DNA from: Cepaea nemoralis
Taxonomy: Eukaryota; Mollusca; Gastropoda; Stylommatophora; Helicidae
Length of the DNA stretch: 64,000 nucleotides
Direction of reading: 5' to 3'
NCBI GenBank assembly: GCA_014155875.1
Contig: JACEFZ010025091.1
Coordinates: forward strand, 1 to 64,000
Both the position numbers and the translations under genes were made by a program. Numbering within the stretch: position 1 is the stretch's first letter; every line of letters begins with the position of its first letter. Shown here one piece after another: positions 52,691-64,000 of the stretch. Below the pieces are notes generated by a model. The model did not search any database and was not told the DNA's origin. It was given only the letters and a program-made list of their open reading frames with translations.

Positions 52691-52929
52691 AATTCGCTTA
52701 AAAGTCGACAGGGTCGACTTCCTTGCACCGGGTTTTATCCCATATGGCTCGGTCTCTTTCCGTAGCACGGAAAGCGTCGCACAAAGCACGAACTCCGTAG
52801 CTTTTAGCGACGGACCCACAGGAGTATCCGAAACATTTAACTCGTAAACCGAGAGTCGCGGCCCGCAATCGAACCAACAACCTTCGGAACACGAGTCAAA
52901 CGGCTTGACCACTTGGCCACTGGCACTAA
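52691..52929 (-). repeat. tRNA-derived SINE
   Basis: The minus-strand head reads 'GCCAGTGGCCAAGTGGTCAA' with an A-box-like TGGCCAAGTGG and, about 35 bp on, a B-box-like GGTTCGATTGC, consistent with a tRNA-derived RNA polymerase III promoter. The body runs to an oligo-T stretch near 52685. It interrupts repeat copy D. Confidence 0.6.
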
Positions 52930-53162
52930 CAGGTGTACCCAGAATGTCATTATGTGAATTCTTTAAAACCCTACATCTCTACTTCTGTCATTTACTTCTG
53001 TCGTGTTTTTGTCTCTTATGTCAATTGGACATGAGCAAGAACGTGAGGACTTCTATGAAGAAATCCATGACGTGCTAAATAAAATAGATAAGCAGAACAA
53101 CATAATTGTTATGGGAGATTTCAATGTAAGACTAAACAGCCAAATATAAAATACTAAAATAA

Positions 53163-53163
53163 G

Positions 53164-53258
<95 letters not shown>

Positions 53259-53262
53259 TTGG
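53163..53262. repeat. (TA)n(CA)n microsatellite
   Basis: About 70 bp of TA repeats followed by about 20 bp of CA repeats, at the 3' end of the minus-strand LINE. Confidence 0.95.
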
Positions 53263-56200
53263 CACCTTGCCGTCTTGACAGACGATAGTTTGTGCTTTAA
53301 AAAGGCATAATAACTTTTACCTATGGCGGTAGCGAGTGTGACTGATAAGGCCAATTTGCGCTGTAAATGTCCGTTCACAGTGGGTGCATGTGAACACGTG
53401 GTCATTTCCACCATCATGCACCATCTTACGTCTCAAACGCTCGGTGTGTGATTTATCTGCAATAATTTTCTCCTTTGTCTTTATTCCATTTCTGATGTTT
53501 GCCCTCCATGCAACACGTTCAGCGGCGACTTACTCCCAATGTGCATTATCAATGCCTGTATCAATCATGTCCCGCTTACACACATCTTTGTATCGTAGTA
53601 GAGGCCGACCCTGAGATCTCTTACCCATCTATAATTCACCAAAAAAGATATCCTTTGGTATTCTACCATCATCCATCCTCCTAAGATGTCCTATCAATCT
53701 AAGTCTACGAAGACTGAGCATGGAATAAACTGTCACACAACCTGATCTTTCCAATACTTCAGTATTTGTGATTTTGTCTTGCCACTTAATACCAAGAATT
53801 CTTCGCAGACACCGCATATGAAAGCTGTTTAAATTTTTCTCTTGGTGTGAGTAAGTTGTCCAGGTTTCACTGCCATAGAGAAGAGTACTAAGGACACAGG
53901 CTTGATAGACAAATACTTTTGTTTTGGCAGTAAGCTTCCTGTTCTCCCAGACTCTTTTTCTTAACCTGTTCATTGTTGTTGCTGCCTTACCAATCCGGAT
54001 GTTGATTTCCTGATCTAGGGATAATTTGCTATTTACCACTGATCCTAGATATGTAAAATGGTCTACTATCTCTAGTTCGGCGTCGTCAATAAAGATTGAT
54101 GGTACCCCATGTGCACCTTGTGACATAATCTGTGTCTTCTTTTTGCTAATTGTTAAACCAAATTCAGAACAAGCATTGGAGAATGCAGATAGTAGACATT
54201 GCAATTCTTCCTCAGAGTGGGTCGTAACTGCAGCATCATCTGCAAAAAGCAACTCTCTGATCAGTACTCTCCTAATTTGTGTCTTAGCCTTCAATCTCTG
54301 AGCATTGTAAAGGCCGCCATCTGAGCGTGAGTGAATGTATATACCACCATCCTGATCACGAAAGGCATATTTCAGTAGAAGTGAAAAGTATATTCCAAAG
54401 AGGGTGGGAGCTAGTGCACAACCTTGCTTAACTCCACTCTTGATTTCAAATTCTTCAGAAGTTGCACCATCAAACTTGATTATACCCTTCATGCCTGTGT
54501 GGAACGATTCCACAATGGACAGAAGAGTTGGTGGGCAGCCAATCTTCTTTAGTGCCTTGAACAGACCCTCACGACTGACCAAATCAAATGCCTTTGTGAG
54601 GTCGATGAAAGCAATAAACAGTGGTTGATTCTGTTCACGGCATTTTTCTTGCATTTGTCGCAATGAGAATATCATATCAGTGGTAGACCGGTTCTGTCGA
54701 AAGCCACACTGTGATTCGGGGTAGACTTGATCTCCTAGGACTTGAAGTCTGAGCAGAACAATTCTGGCAAATACTTTTTCAACAATACACAGAAGTGAGA
54801 TACCCCTACAGTTGTTGCAGTCGCTCCGATCGCCCTTGTTCTTGTACAGTAATATGATGCTTGAATCTTTGAAATCCTGTGGGGCTTGTCCTTCTCGCCA
54901 GCATAGCTCTATTAGCTGGTGGATCTGTAGAGCGAATGTGTCTTGCACACCCCTGATAACCTCTATTGGAATCCCATCCTTACCTGGAGCCTTGCCAGAT
55001 GCAAGTTCATTTATAGCACACTTAACTTCTGTTATTATGGGAAGTGTGTCCAGGTGGTCAAGAGTTGGTAGAGCCTCTATGGCGTTGAGGGCATCATCCG
55101 CTAGTTTGGTCTCACTTGAGTAAAGCTCCAAATAGTACTCTACCCATCTGTCCATCTGCTGTTTCTTATCAGTGATGATTTCTCCAGTTAAGGTTTTCAA
55201 TGGTGCACTTCTTTTGATCACTGGACCACAGGCTTTCTTTATTCCTTCATACATGCTTCTTATGTTTCCCTTATCACTTGCAATTTGAATGGACTCACAT
55301 AACTTGATCCAATAATCATTTGCACACTGCCTGGCAGCCTTTTGCACATCCTTCCTAGCTTGCATTAGCTCACTCAGAGTGTTACGCGTTGGTCTTTCCT
55401 TGTTTCTTAAGAGAGCTTTCTTCTTCTTATCAATTAAGGGCTGCAGAGTCTCGCTGTTTGCCGCAAACCAGTCCTGCCTCTTATGATCCACAGTGCCATA
55501 AATCCCTACGGCAGTTTTATAAAGAGTTTCCTTAATTTGACCCCACTTTTAATTTACTGTACAATTTTCTGGTGTATCAGTGAAAGCATCTTCAAGTTGC
55601 TGTTGAAACTGAAAGCTCTTTTCAGGTTCGTGAGTGTTAATAATATTAATCCTGGGGCTAGATTTGTGTTTAGCTGTGTAGATTCTCTTTGGTCTCAGTC
55701 TAACCCTTGCAACAACCAAAGAATGATCCGTATCACAGTCAGCACTGTGGTAACTTCGAGTCAATGATATATGGTTCAGATGTTCGGATGGCCGGATCTT
55801 GGATGTCTCCATGTGACCTTATGCATCTCTTTTGTTTTAAAAAAGGAGTTTGTAATACATAGGTCATTACTGGTGCAATGCTCCAGCAGCCTTTGCTCAT
55901 TTTCATTCATGCGACCGATGTTGTATTTTCCAAGGCACACTGGCCATGAACTCGAGTCCTTGCCCACACGAGCATTGAAATCACCGAGCATATAACTGTA
56001 GTCAGTGGAAAATCCTGGACACATGGTTCTCACGTTCCAGGTTGCAAGCCGTAGCTTGAGGTTTCTATTTTTATTTTTGTTTGTACCTGGTGCATTGGTT
56101 TTACAGCCTGCGATTCAGATTTTGTCCTAGCCCCAAGCACCCATTGAAACAGGCAGGCTGTGGCGGATCAGCACCCAATTGGCCGGGGGCTGCCCAGCTT

Positions 56201-56802
56201 GAGGCGGGCGGTAGCTGATCAGTGACACCTGTAGGTGTCTCCCACCGTCAGAGGCAACGCGTGGCGCCACATGTCTACGCCAACTGACAAGGACTTATAA
56301 CCCGTAACAGTTGCCTCTCGCTTTGATTCCGAGACCAGTTAAGACCATGGATGGAGTTATTGCCTCTCCATAGCACAAAGCCTGGCCTAAAAATAGAGAT
56401 CATATGTTGCCCATGCAGCATGATCCCTCTCTCTGCCTGCCTAGTTCACTCCAGAGAAAAGGTAACACCTCTACATCTGGAACAAGACAAGCTGCAGAAG
56501 CTGCCGGATCAGCAAAGCAATGCTCTAACTGTCCGCCTGTCGGAGCTTCGATCCTAGACCAGTTGCCAACCAAGGCTTAGGGCCTGGTCTGCCCTGCCAT
56601 GACATTTTGTCTTTAGCTTGCATTTCCTCGCACCAGGGTAAGGCTTGTACCCTCCCAATTGCACTCTTCCGCCCGAAGCCGTTGGCACAATGTGGGGTGT
56701 CGGGTTTGGTAAGCGCCGCCCAACGTTCGGCGCTAACAGAAAGCAGGTAGTACCGTCTACTGTTATACGGTAGCTCAGTCATATCTGACTAAGACCTGAC
56801 TG

Positions 56803-56805
<3 letters not shown>
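53263..56805 (-). mobile_element. Nearly complete LINE (endonuclease, RT, C-terminal zinc finger)
   Basis: The endonuclease lies at 56033-55549: 'MLGDFNARVGKDSSSW' and 'HKVTWRHPRSGHPN', then a frame change, then 'DTDHSLVVARVRLRPKR'. A TAA at 55549 precedes the 620-codon RT frame (55491-53629), with 'LYKNKGDRSDCNNCRGISLL', 'QCGFRQNRSTTDMIF', 'AFIDLTKAFDLVSREGLF', 'SGVKQGCALAPTLFG' and the catalytic 'LFADDA'. After TAG at 53629 and one more stop, the same frame encodes a C2H2-like finger ('FTCTHCERTFTAQIGLISHT', then RYRH) and ends near 53317. RTE-like by style; clade uncertain. The RT is intact but the element is not. Confidence 0.85.

Positions 56806-56807
<2 letters not shown>

Positions 56808-56863
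<56 letters not shown>
56808..56863. repeat. (TA)n microsatellite
   Basis: About 55 bp of TA repeats at the 5' end of the minus-strand LINE, mirroring the one at its 3' end. Confidence 0.95.
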
Positions 56864-56868
<5 letters not shown>

Positions 56869-57765
56869 CTATTAAAATATAAGATACTAAAAGCCAAATT
56901 GATTTTATATTAACAAGAAATAATAGAAAGAGAAATATATTAGATGCAAGGGCAGTGCCCAACTGAGGTTTAAACACAGACCACAAAGCAGTCGTTATCA
57001 CTATAAGAACCATCAGTGGAAGGAAGCAAAGACCAGGAAAATACATGCCATGCGAATCAGTAAACTTAAAAAATCTCAAAGACAAGACAATGAGTGAAAA
57101 TAAGAAAAAAAAGTTCTAACTGAAATCTTTGTAAAATTACCTATAGAAAGACAGTGGAAGAAGAATGGGAGATGTTCAAATCAAGCATTTTAAATACTGC
57201 AAAGATAACACGTGGAACCACGAAAAAATGCAAACCACGGATAAAGAAAATAACAATTTGGTGGAATGCAGAAGTAAAGAAAGCTGTAACAGACAAAAAG
57301 GAAAAAGTATAAAAAGTGGTCTAAGAGCAAACAGGCATGCGATTACATAGAATATAGAATAGCGAGAAGACATATGAATGGAATAGTAAAGAGAGTAAAC
57401 GAAAAAGACTAGGAAGAGTATGGAGAAACTCTAAATAAAAACTACAAGGAGGCAACTAGAACCTTCTATAAAAAGATCAGTGCAATAAGAACAAAAGGAG
57501 AACCCTTTGACCCAATTGAAATAATTAACAGCGAAAATGGAGAACCAATAAGTGAACAAAAACAAATCTTAATATGATGGAAACGGTACTTCGAACAACT
57601 TTTCAACATCCAATCAGATGTGACAGGCATTCAAGAAACCGACACATATGCCACCGAAGAACTAGAACCAGACACATACAGAAAGAAGAAATTATAGAAG
57701 CCATCAGATTAGCCTCATTGAACAAATCAACAGGACACATCGACACCGCAAGGTACAAGAGTATC

Positions 57766-58555
57766 ACATGACGTTCTTTATGATACGTGCGTGTGATGGT
57801 CGTTGTCTAGGTAACGATGCTCCTGGTGTGTCAATTGAGCTCTCTCACTGTCTTACACTATGACTCACCCCCGCAGTGCACCTTCACCAGTCATGAAACA
57901 AGATTGAGTTGGCGCACATAATCTTTAATCCAGAAAGAACACGGACAGACGGAACATGTTTATACATCCAGAAACAATGTAATCCATAGAATATAAATAT
58001 CCTCCTCTTAATTTAACCAGCACACATCACTGTCTTCTCACGGCCTGCTGAATCTCACATTCACAAGACATTTAGTCCAGCTACTATCCACGGCTGGATC
58101 TCCCACAATACGACCCACCCACTGGGTCGGAGCCTCTGCTCTCTATGTAACCCACTCTGGGTTTTAGGACTGCATTCACAACTCGGAGAATCACACAACA
58201 CATTTCTCCGTCGACTACCGGACTACCGACTCGTTCGGTGTCTAAAACTCAACTCCCTTAAGTCTCCTGACTTCAATACACTATCTCTCGCCCCATCCAC
58301 CCTAGGGGGTTTTTCTCTACCCTCACTATTTTATTTCTCAGTACTGGCTGTTTTCCCCATAGCCAGGTCAGTCACTTTACTGTCTCCCACTTTCACCCAT
58401 TCTTTCTCATGCCCGGTCACTCAACTCATTGTCAATGACTCAGGCTTATTCAAAGAGGAACCTGATTAGATGAGATGAGATGTCCAGTTGAGATATGTGG
58501 AAATCAAAAGAAATTAAACTTTGCACGAAATGTTAAGTATGCCAGTCTAGTGTTA
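57766..58555. other. Unassigned stretch
   Basis: No coding sequence or known repeat end recognised; C/T-rich around 58080-58450. Confidence 0.4.
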
Positions 58556-58559
58556 AATA

Positions 58560-58947
58560 ATACTACTGTATGGATGTGTGAATCAACGATAACGAGAGCT
58601 CAATATGTCTTTATTGGACATAATCATAATAATCACAAGTGACAAAATTAACAAAATGCGATTGTGTTCTGAGAAGTGTGCGGATTCAACTTCTAAGTTG
58701 TGTTGATTCAAACATTGCATTTTGACTGCTTTACCGAAGTTGCAACAATTTCATTTCTACAATATGGATGTGAACCACGGATAACGATTAGAACAATCAG
58801 TAATAAACTACAAACATTCAATCAATAGCACTGTTAAATATCAGGAGGATGAAAAGGTATAGCAGAATCACCAATGTGGAGAGCATCCAGAGAGAAAGCG
58901 GGATAGACAGATAAATACATAGAGAGAGGGGGAGAGAAAGAAAGAGA

Positions 58948-58993
<46 letters not shown>

Positions 58994-59250
58994 TAGAGAG
59001 TAAGGTAGGGCGAGAGAGAGAGAAATTAAGAGAGAAAAAGAAACAGAGTAATAGAGACACAAACTGATGGCGCTGAATAGGAAACACACTGGTGGTGCTG
59101 GATGGGACATACACTGAAGGGGCAGAAGTCAGTATAAATAGAAAGATCTTTATCTTTAACCTCAAGGGCAAATGCAATAATGAAAGACACGGGGACACAC
59201 AGGGATGAAAATCAGATAAACAATATGGGGAATGCATAGAGGAAGCAATT
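58560..59250 (+). repeat. Dispersed repeat, copy C
   Basis: Same order as copies A and B: 'GAAGTTGCAACAATTTCATT', (GA)n at 58920-58990, about two 25-bp units (59060-59115), then 'TTTAACCTCAAGGGCAAATG'. Shows the short ancestral state of the minisatellite. Confidence 0.7.
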
Positions 59251-59705
59251 CTGTATTTATTGCAATCCCAAAGAAATAAGGAGCCTTGGAATGTGATCAA
59301 CATAGAACAATTAGTATAATGAGTCACATCACTAAGATTTTGCTACGAATTATCATGCAAAGAGTGAGGAAGAAAATACAACCTGAAATAGCGGAAGAAC
59401 AATGTGGTTTTTTTTAGAAGGAAATGGGATAGTATTTGCTGTGTATATGCTGCGATCAGTTATTGGACGTTCTATAGAAGTAAACAAAGATAAACATCTT
59501 TGCTTTATTGACTGTACAAAGGCTTTAGATAGAGTAAGACATGTCAACATGGTAGATATGCTTGCATATCTACAAATTGATGGAAAAGACATTATATTGG
59601 AAACAATAAGGTGCCAAAAGGACTGATAATGAAGTGGGACAATATCAGCCTATTAAGAGATGTGTGAGACAGGGATGTGTAATGTGTCCAGATTTGTTTT
59701 CCCTA

Positions 59706-59737
<32 letters not shown>

Positions 59738-60775
59738 CTTCTTCTTCTTCTTCTTCTTCTTCTTCTTCTTCTTCTTCTTCTTCTTCTTCAGCTTTCCGAG
59801 CCATTGAGGTTCTTTGCTGCAAATACAATCCGTCTCCATTCGTCTCTTTGGTGGACCTTCTCTTGCCAGTCGTTGATTCCAAGTGCTTGTAGGTCTGTTT
59901 TCCCTATACAGTGATAATATTTTCAGAAATGTAGAAGAAATAAATGGAATCATCACTGGAGGACGATGCATCAATAACATTGGATATGCAGATTATCAGT
60001 ACTGATTGCAGCCAATGAGCGGGATCTGCAACAGTTAGTAGATGCGGTTGTTGCACACAGTGAGCAACTGGGGTTAGAATTAAATTGTAAAAAGACTCAG
60101 GTTATGGTCGTCAGTAGGAAGGAAGAAGTGCCACAATGTAATATACAAGTAAATGGAAATATTCTTCAACAAGTGGATCGGTACAATTTTCTTGGAACAG
60201 TTATAACATCTGATGGGAGATGCCTTGAAGAGATTAGAACAAGAATCGCCATGGCGAAAGTAGCCTTTAGCAAGATGAAAAACATTCTGACCAATAAAAT
60301 GATGTCAATTGAAACGAGAAAAAGAGTGTTGAGAGGATACATAGAACCTGTTCTTTTGTATGGATGTGAAACTTAGACAATGAGCAGTCAAGCTAAAAAG
60401 CATCTGATGGCTGCAGAAATGTGGTTTCTGAGGAAAATGCAAAGAATACCATGGACAGACAGAAAAACCAATGACCAAGTACTACAGGAGACAAATGAAC
60501 ATCGTAAACTGATTAGAGAAATTAGACGTAGACAGTCAAAATTTTTTGGACATGTTATGAGAAGAAATGGATTGGAGAACTTAGTGACAACTGGCAAGAT
60601 CGAGGGGACCAGACCAAGAGGAAGACCGAGAGGAAAATACCTGGATGGCTTGGCCACATGGCATGGAAGAGACAGGAACACTGAGCTGATCCACGACACT
60701 GGTGATCGAGTGAAATGGCGAGTCATGACCGCCCACGCTTTCCGGCATGGCACATGATTGATTGATTGATTTCGC
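59251..60775 (+). mobile_element. LINE (GATT-tail family), 3' half
   Basis: RT region 'DKHLCFIDCTKALDRVRHVN' (near 59490). Then two long frames (60104-60376, 60380-60757) separated by one TAG at 60374: 'NGNILQQVDRYNFLGTVITS', 'RGYIEPVLLYGCET', 'AEMWFLRKMQRIPWTDRK' and C-terminal 'KWRVMTAHAFRHGT'. The tail is (GATT)n at 60756-60770. Interrupted by a 187-bp insertion at 59709-59895. Confidence 0.8.
59709..59895 (-). mobile_element. LINE 3'-end insertion with (AAG)n tail and 14-bp duplication
   Basis: Flanked by TGTTTTCCCTATAC at 59695-59708 and 59896-59909. The minus strand reads a LINE C-terminal 'DEWRRIVFAAKN' followed by about 80 bp of AAG repeats (59709-59789 on the plus strand as TTC). 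Confidence 0.85.
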
Positions 60776-60879
60776 AATTTCGCAGGGTTATGATTCGGTA
60801 TCCGTTAAGTCTGAGGTGATCCTTACCTGGGTTTGGGAGTGGGACCAGGTAGCTATGAACCCAATCCTTGGATATTACT

Positions 60880-62150
60880 GCCGTATTGATGCTAGGGTTG
60901 AAGCAAAGAGCCATCTACTCCAGTCCCCATCCTTCATACTGCTCATATGAATGTACCTCAAACCATCCGGATCTGGCGCTGTATCTTTAGCTCTCTTCAG
61001 TACCCGTCTAATATTCTCCACCTTAATCTCACAGTCCTCCTTCCTAGTGGTCGGTGACAAAGCTTCTCTGACCGTATCCCCAACAGTCATGTCCTGCTGG
61101 TCAGTCTGAGTTAGAAATCGTGCCTTCCCTCTCTCTTGGTCAGTTGTCATAAGTCGGTTGTTATCATCGTAAACGGAACAATGTGTACCAGGCCAGGCAT
61201 CGCCTGTCTGTTCATCAATCGGTGCAGCCTCCAGAATTTACCCAATGTCACATCCCCACGGACTTCATTTATAAACTGTTCCCACGTCATCATTAGTGCC
61301 TCTGCTGCCTGGAGTTTAAAGTTTTACACCTTTACTGTTTTATTTCTTTCAGCCTCCTCCAATTCTGTGTCAACTGGATTGGGTGCTTTCCGCACCCTCT
61401 GCCAATTCCTTATGGCCGCCCTCTTTTCCCTCCATGATTGCTCCACCTCTGGTGTCCACAATTGTTGTTGGGTGAAAATTCTTCTTGTTGGCTCAGACCG
61501 TCCCTGTGATCTAAAGCGTCCTAAGAGCGACAAGTGGTCGCAATTATAATTGATTGCCCTGCGGACTCTTATAGCCTTGGCTGTGCTGGTATTAGGTATC
61601 AATACAAAACGGCGCAGGTGGTCGCGTCCATAGACCCCAAGGACATTCCATTTTATGTCTGATGCCGCCTCTCGGGATACAAGTGCCATGTCGATGGCAG
61701 TGTCAGGGTCCCTCAATCTCAGCGCTAGCCTAGTTGGTTTCCATAATTTATACAAACCACACCCGTCTCAAGCAAGACTTTAGCCAGAACAGTACCCTGT
61801 CTGTTCTCTCCCGACCTGTTTCCATTGAACCTTTCAACCAGTCCCACCTCTGTCTGCCTACGCAAGACTCTCCACTTACATATATATTTATTTGGTTCCA
61901 GCTGCATCCTCGGATTTAAATCTGCCTTCCCTACACCGCTTTACTCTCCTGACCCCATCCACTCATATCCAGTATCGAATGCTGTAAATGATCCTTGACC
62001 ACCAGAGCCTGTCCACGTCTTCCCTGCACGGTTGGGTTAATGTAACAAGAATAGCCAGGCCACTTAAAAGAGCTTGTCTTCATTTCTGGTAACATCAGGT
62101 CATCAAAATCGTAGACCAATTGTTGTCCAATATTGGTCCTCGCTGCTTTA
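60880..62150 (-). mobile_element. Decayed LINE, endonuclease to pre-RT region
   Basis: Minus-strand pieces in order: 'VQGRRGQALVVKDHLQHSIL' (62040 on), 'QLEPNKYICKWRVLRR' (61907 on), 'RRAINYNCDHLSLLGRFRSQ' (61575-61520) typical of an endonuclease C-terminus ('DHLSLLG'), then 'DTAPDPDGLRYIHMSSM' (near 60985). A different family from the other LINEs here. Frames broken, RT core absent. Confidence 0.6.
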
Positions 62151-64000
62151 CACTACGGCAGTTCCAATACCCAACCCGTAATTTTGTTTAGTCCTAAACG
62201 ATCCGGTCTCCTCCTACCCCTTCTGAATCCATCCCTCTTCTTCCTTTTCATTCCCACCTCTCCCCTACCTCTATTCCTATTTCATTCTCTCCTAGCTGGC
62301 TGTTGTCAAAGGTATCAAGCACAAAGCTCGCACGCCGTTGCTTCGGCAATAATTCGTTTTATTTTACATAGCTGGTTTGATTTGAATTCAGAAACTAACT
62401 GGTAACCCAAGTAGAGCCTGCCTGGGCAGGAGATGTCCCCCAGAAGTCCATGCGCCTGGCGCCGGCCCGCCCGCCTACCAGACGTTTCACGTTCACGACC
62501 AGTTCACTTGTGGCCATTCAGTCCTCGGCACGTCGGTCCACCTCAAACATTGGGGATTATAATCTGAGTTTTGCATCTCCTAGATAGGTCGCTGTAATAG
62601 CTAACGGGTCCCATCTAACCGTGGACAAGAGGTTCTAGAGCCTCAACCCTCCTGGCGGGCACTTTAGATAAACGTACAGGGGAACAACACACAATTTACA
62701 CACAATAGCTATCAAATAGTTCATAATACAATGCACAGCCAAAGTCACTGCACAACACTGCGTTAGTGAGTGGAGAAAGCCCATATGGTGTCTACGGTGT
62801 CGCTTTTCTCTGCCAATAACCGCTACAAACTGTTCCCGTCATAATTGAACCTCAAAACAATGTTTTCCCTTAGTGAATTTGAATAACGAAGACACAAACA
62901 ATAGATTGCACGATTTATTTCCAGCATATATCGCTCCATCTCGTCTGGTACATACTGCAGAATTAACATAACATATAGTAAATAACTAGATAAATCCTTC
63001 AAACTGAAATATACACATGTTCGCACAGTAATATCGATCGTCTACCACGGTAATTTTAAACTGACTAACATGCTTTTCTGTTTGCACAAAACTGGCTTAT
63101 GTAGATTAATCATTATGGCTTCTGCAAACTTTAACAAGCGAGTATTGTGTGTGTTGAACAACACGGGAAAGACACTGTCTCTATCAATCACATTGTCACT
63201 TTCCAATACATGCCTAGCAATTGATGAAGCGGGAATTTTCCGTCCGAACATGTGTATTTTTTAGCTGGAAATATTTATCTAGTTATTTTACTTGATGTTG
63301 TGTGAATTCTGAAATATTTGAACCTGTTGAGCAACTGTCCATTCTTTCCCCCGTTGGCAACAGACCATCTCCCCCAGATTAAGCATTCCCTACAATTCTC
63401 AACACCCTGCCATGTCAGCGATTTCCTGAGCAGCAGAAGTTTGTCTTCTAAGACGAGTTCAGGAAAAGTCTCCTAGAATTTCCCTGTGACTGTGAGTCAC
63501 CAGCTGATGCATCACCTTCTACACGGTTGTTGTCTTCAGTTTTAGTAGCAACTGCATCACCTATTCCTTGGCTGTAAGCTCACACCTCACAACAGTGGAG
63601 TGCGCGTTCAGACCACCCATGTGTTAAAGATTTGTACCAGACTAACAGACTCTTCACAGCACCGTCTGACACAAGGGCACTATAATAGACTATCGGGCGT
63701 TACTTTGGGTCTGTGTGCATATCCAGAAGTGTATCATCAGCACTGAAGGTAGCTAGTCTAAACCCACTCAAGCTTTGCATTTTAAATTCAATGTCGTATA
63801 TGGCTACTTTGTGCAGCACACATGGAACAGTAAGTGGCAGCTTCCACCAGCCGCACTGGCTGCATGTGTGCTCATCACTCTTGGAGTCTCCATCCACGGC
63901 CATTGAGGAGTGATAACACGTTGCGTAGTAATCAAATATCTTCGGTGTACGCTACTTTAAGGCTACATATTTACCTCCAATGACATACACGGAACAAACT
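62151..64000. other. No recognisable feature
   Basis: Only short frames without known motifs. I saw no element ends, RNA gene or long repeat here. Confidence 0.5.

Larger units (their letters stand above)
51090..53010 (+). repeat. Dispersed repeat, 3' part, copy D (interrupted)
   Basis: Pieces 51090-51247, 52147-52690 and about 52930-53010 match the 3' part of copies A and B ('TCTCGGACCAGGTAAGGCTT', 'GAGATCATGCTG', 'CTACTTCTGTCATTTAC'). Interrupted by a LINE fragment, a 3'-end LINE snippet (about 52222-52285) and a tRNA-like SINE. Confidence 0.6.
53020..57765 (+). mobile_element. LINE 5' region, interrupted by another LINE
   Basis: Left piece (53020-53160) encodes 'EREDFYEEIHDVLNKIDKQN' and 'IIVMGDFNVRLN', the APE endonuclease GDFN motif. 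Right piece (56875-57765) continues 'QIDFILTRNNRKRNILDARA', 'NTDHKAVVITIRTI' and, later, the pre-RT region 'REPFDPIEIINSENGE'-like (57500-57560). Frames broken. The inserted LINE (53.26-56.8 kb) has the opposite orientation. Confidence 0.7.

Noticed and set aside
52852..52929. Functional tRNA gene
   Set aside because: It has A- and B-box-like sequences but no convincing cloverleaf or acceptor pairing by eye, and it continues into a SINE body.
53053..53417. Tyr/Ile repeat proteins over the (TA)n tract
   Set aside because: Translation of a microsatellite. The real coding signal nearby is the LINE C-terminal finger in another frame.

Overview
The window is from the nuclear genome of an invertebrate animal. 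No host gene can be recognised. It is packed with LINE fragments, SINE-like repeats, hAT remnants, microsatellites and large virus-like (Polinton/Maverick) elements. A mollusc or other lophotrochozoan is a reasonable guess from this repeat mix, but nothing in the sequence proves it.

The centrepiece is a three-level nest. (1) An old, heavily decayed Polinton-like element lies on both sides, at about 1.33-5.88 kb and 28.51-29.34 kb. It contains a chromodomain-type integrase, a gene resembling capsid-associated genes of Polintons, a small glycine/tyrosine-rich virion-type gene and an F54H12.2-like (probably capsid) gene. (2) A second, unrelated Polinton (5884-28511, terminal inverted repeats of 201 and 167 bp) is inserted inside that F54H12.2-like gene with a 6-bp target duplication; the two host-gene halves rejoin in frame. 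(3) Inside this Polinton sits a 6.4-kb LTR retrotransposon (17298-23693) with 522-bp LTRs that differ at about three positions and a 5-bp target duplication (ACTCC). It carries one intact 1170-codon Gag-protease-integrase frame but no reverse transcriptase or RNase H. It splits a Polinton gene that is in frame across the insertion.

Polinton layout, left to right: small zinc-ribbon gene (+), protein-primed DNA polymerase B (+, broken by several frameshifts and one TAG), integrase (-, one TAA), three small membrane-protein genes (-), a conserved unknown (-), a 22-bp tandem repeat, packaging ATPase (-, intact), major capsid protein (-, one TAG), a proline-rich membrane-anchored gene (+, one TAG and one frameshift), the LTR-split gene (-), two tandem paralogous penton-like genes (+), two unknowns (+), and a second zinc-ribbon gene (-) related to the first. 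Replication (polymerase), integration (integrase), packaging (ATPase) and capsid (major capsid, penton-like) functions are all represented. The copy cannot make its polymerase, integrase or capsid from uninterrupted frames. I saw no Ulp1/adenain-like protease.

From 29.3 kb rightwards the sequence is repeats. A dispersed family carries (GA)n plus a 25-bp minisatellite (copies near 29.6, 37.3 and 58.56 kb, with a fragment at 51.1 kb); the copy at 37.9-40.2 kb has expanded to about 2.2 kb. There is a 1.3-kb polypyrimidine tract at 32.28-33.6 kb. LINE copies of at least three families are often nested in one another (45.8-51.1 kb is a LINE in a LINE carrying a hAT transposon and SINE-like insertions). 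A nearly complete LINE (53.3-56.8 kb, minus) is inserted into another LINE. About 62.15-64.0 kb shows no recognisable coding feature.
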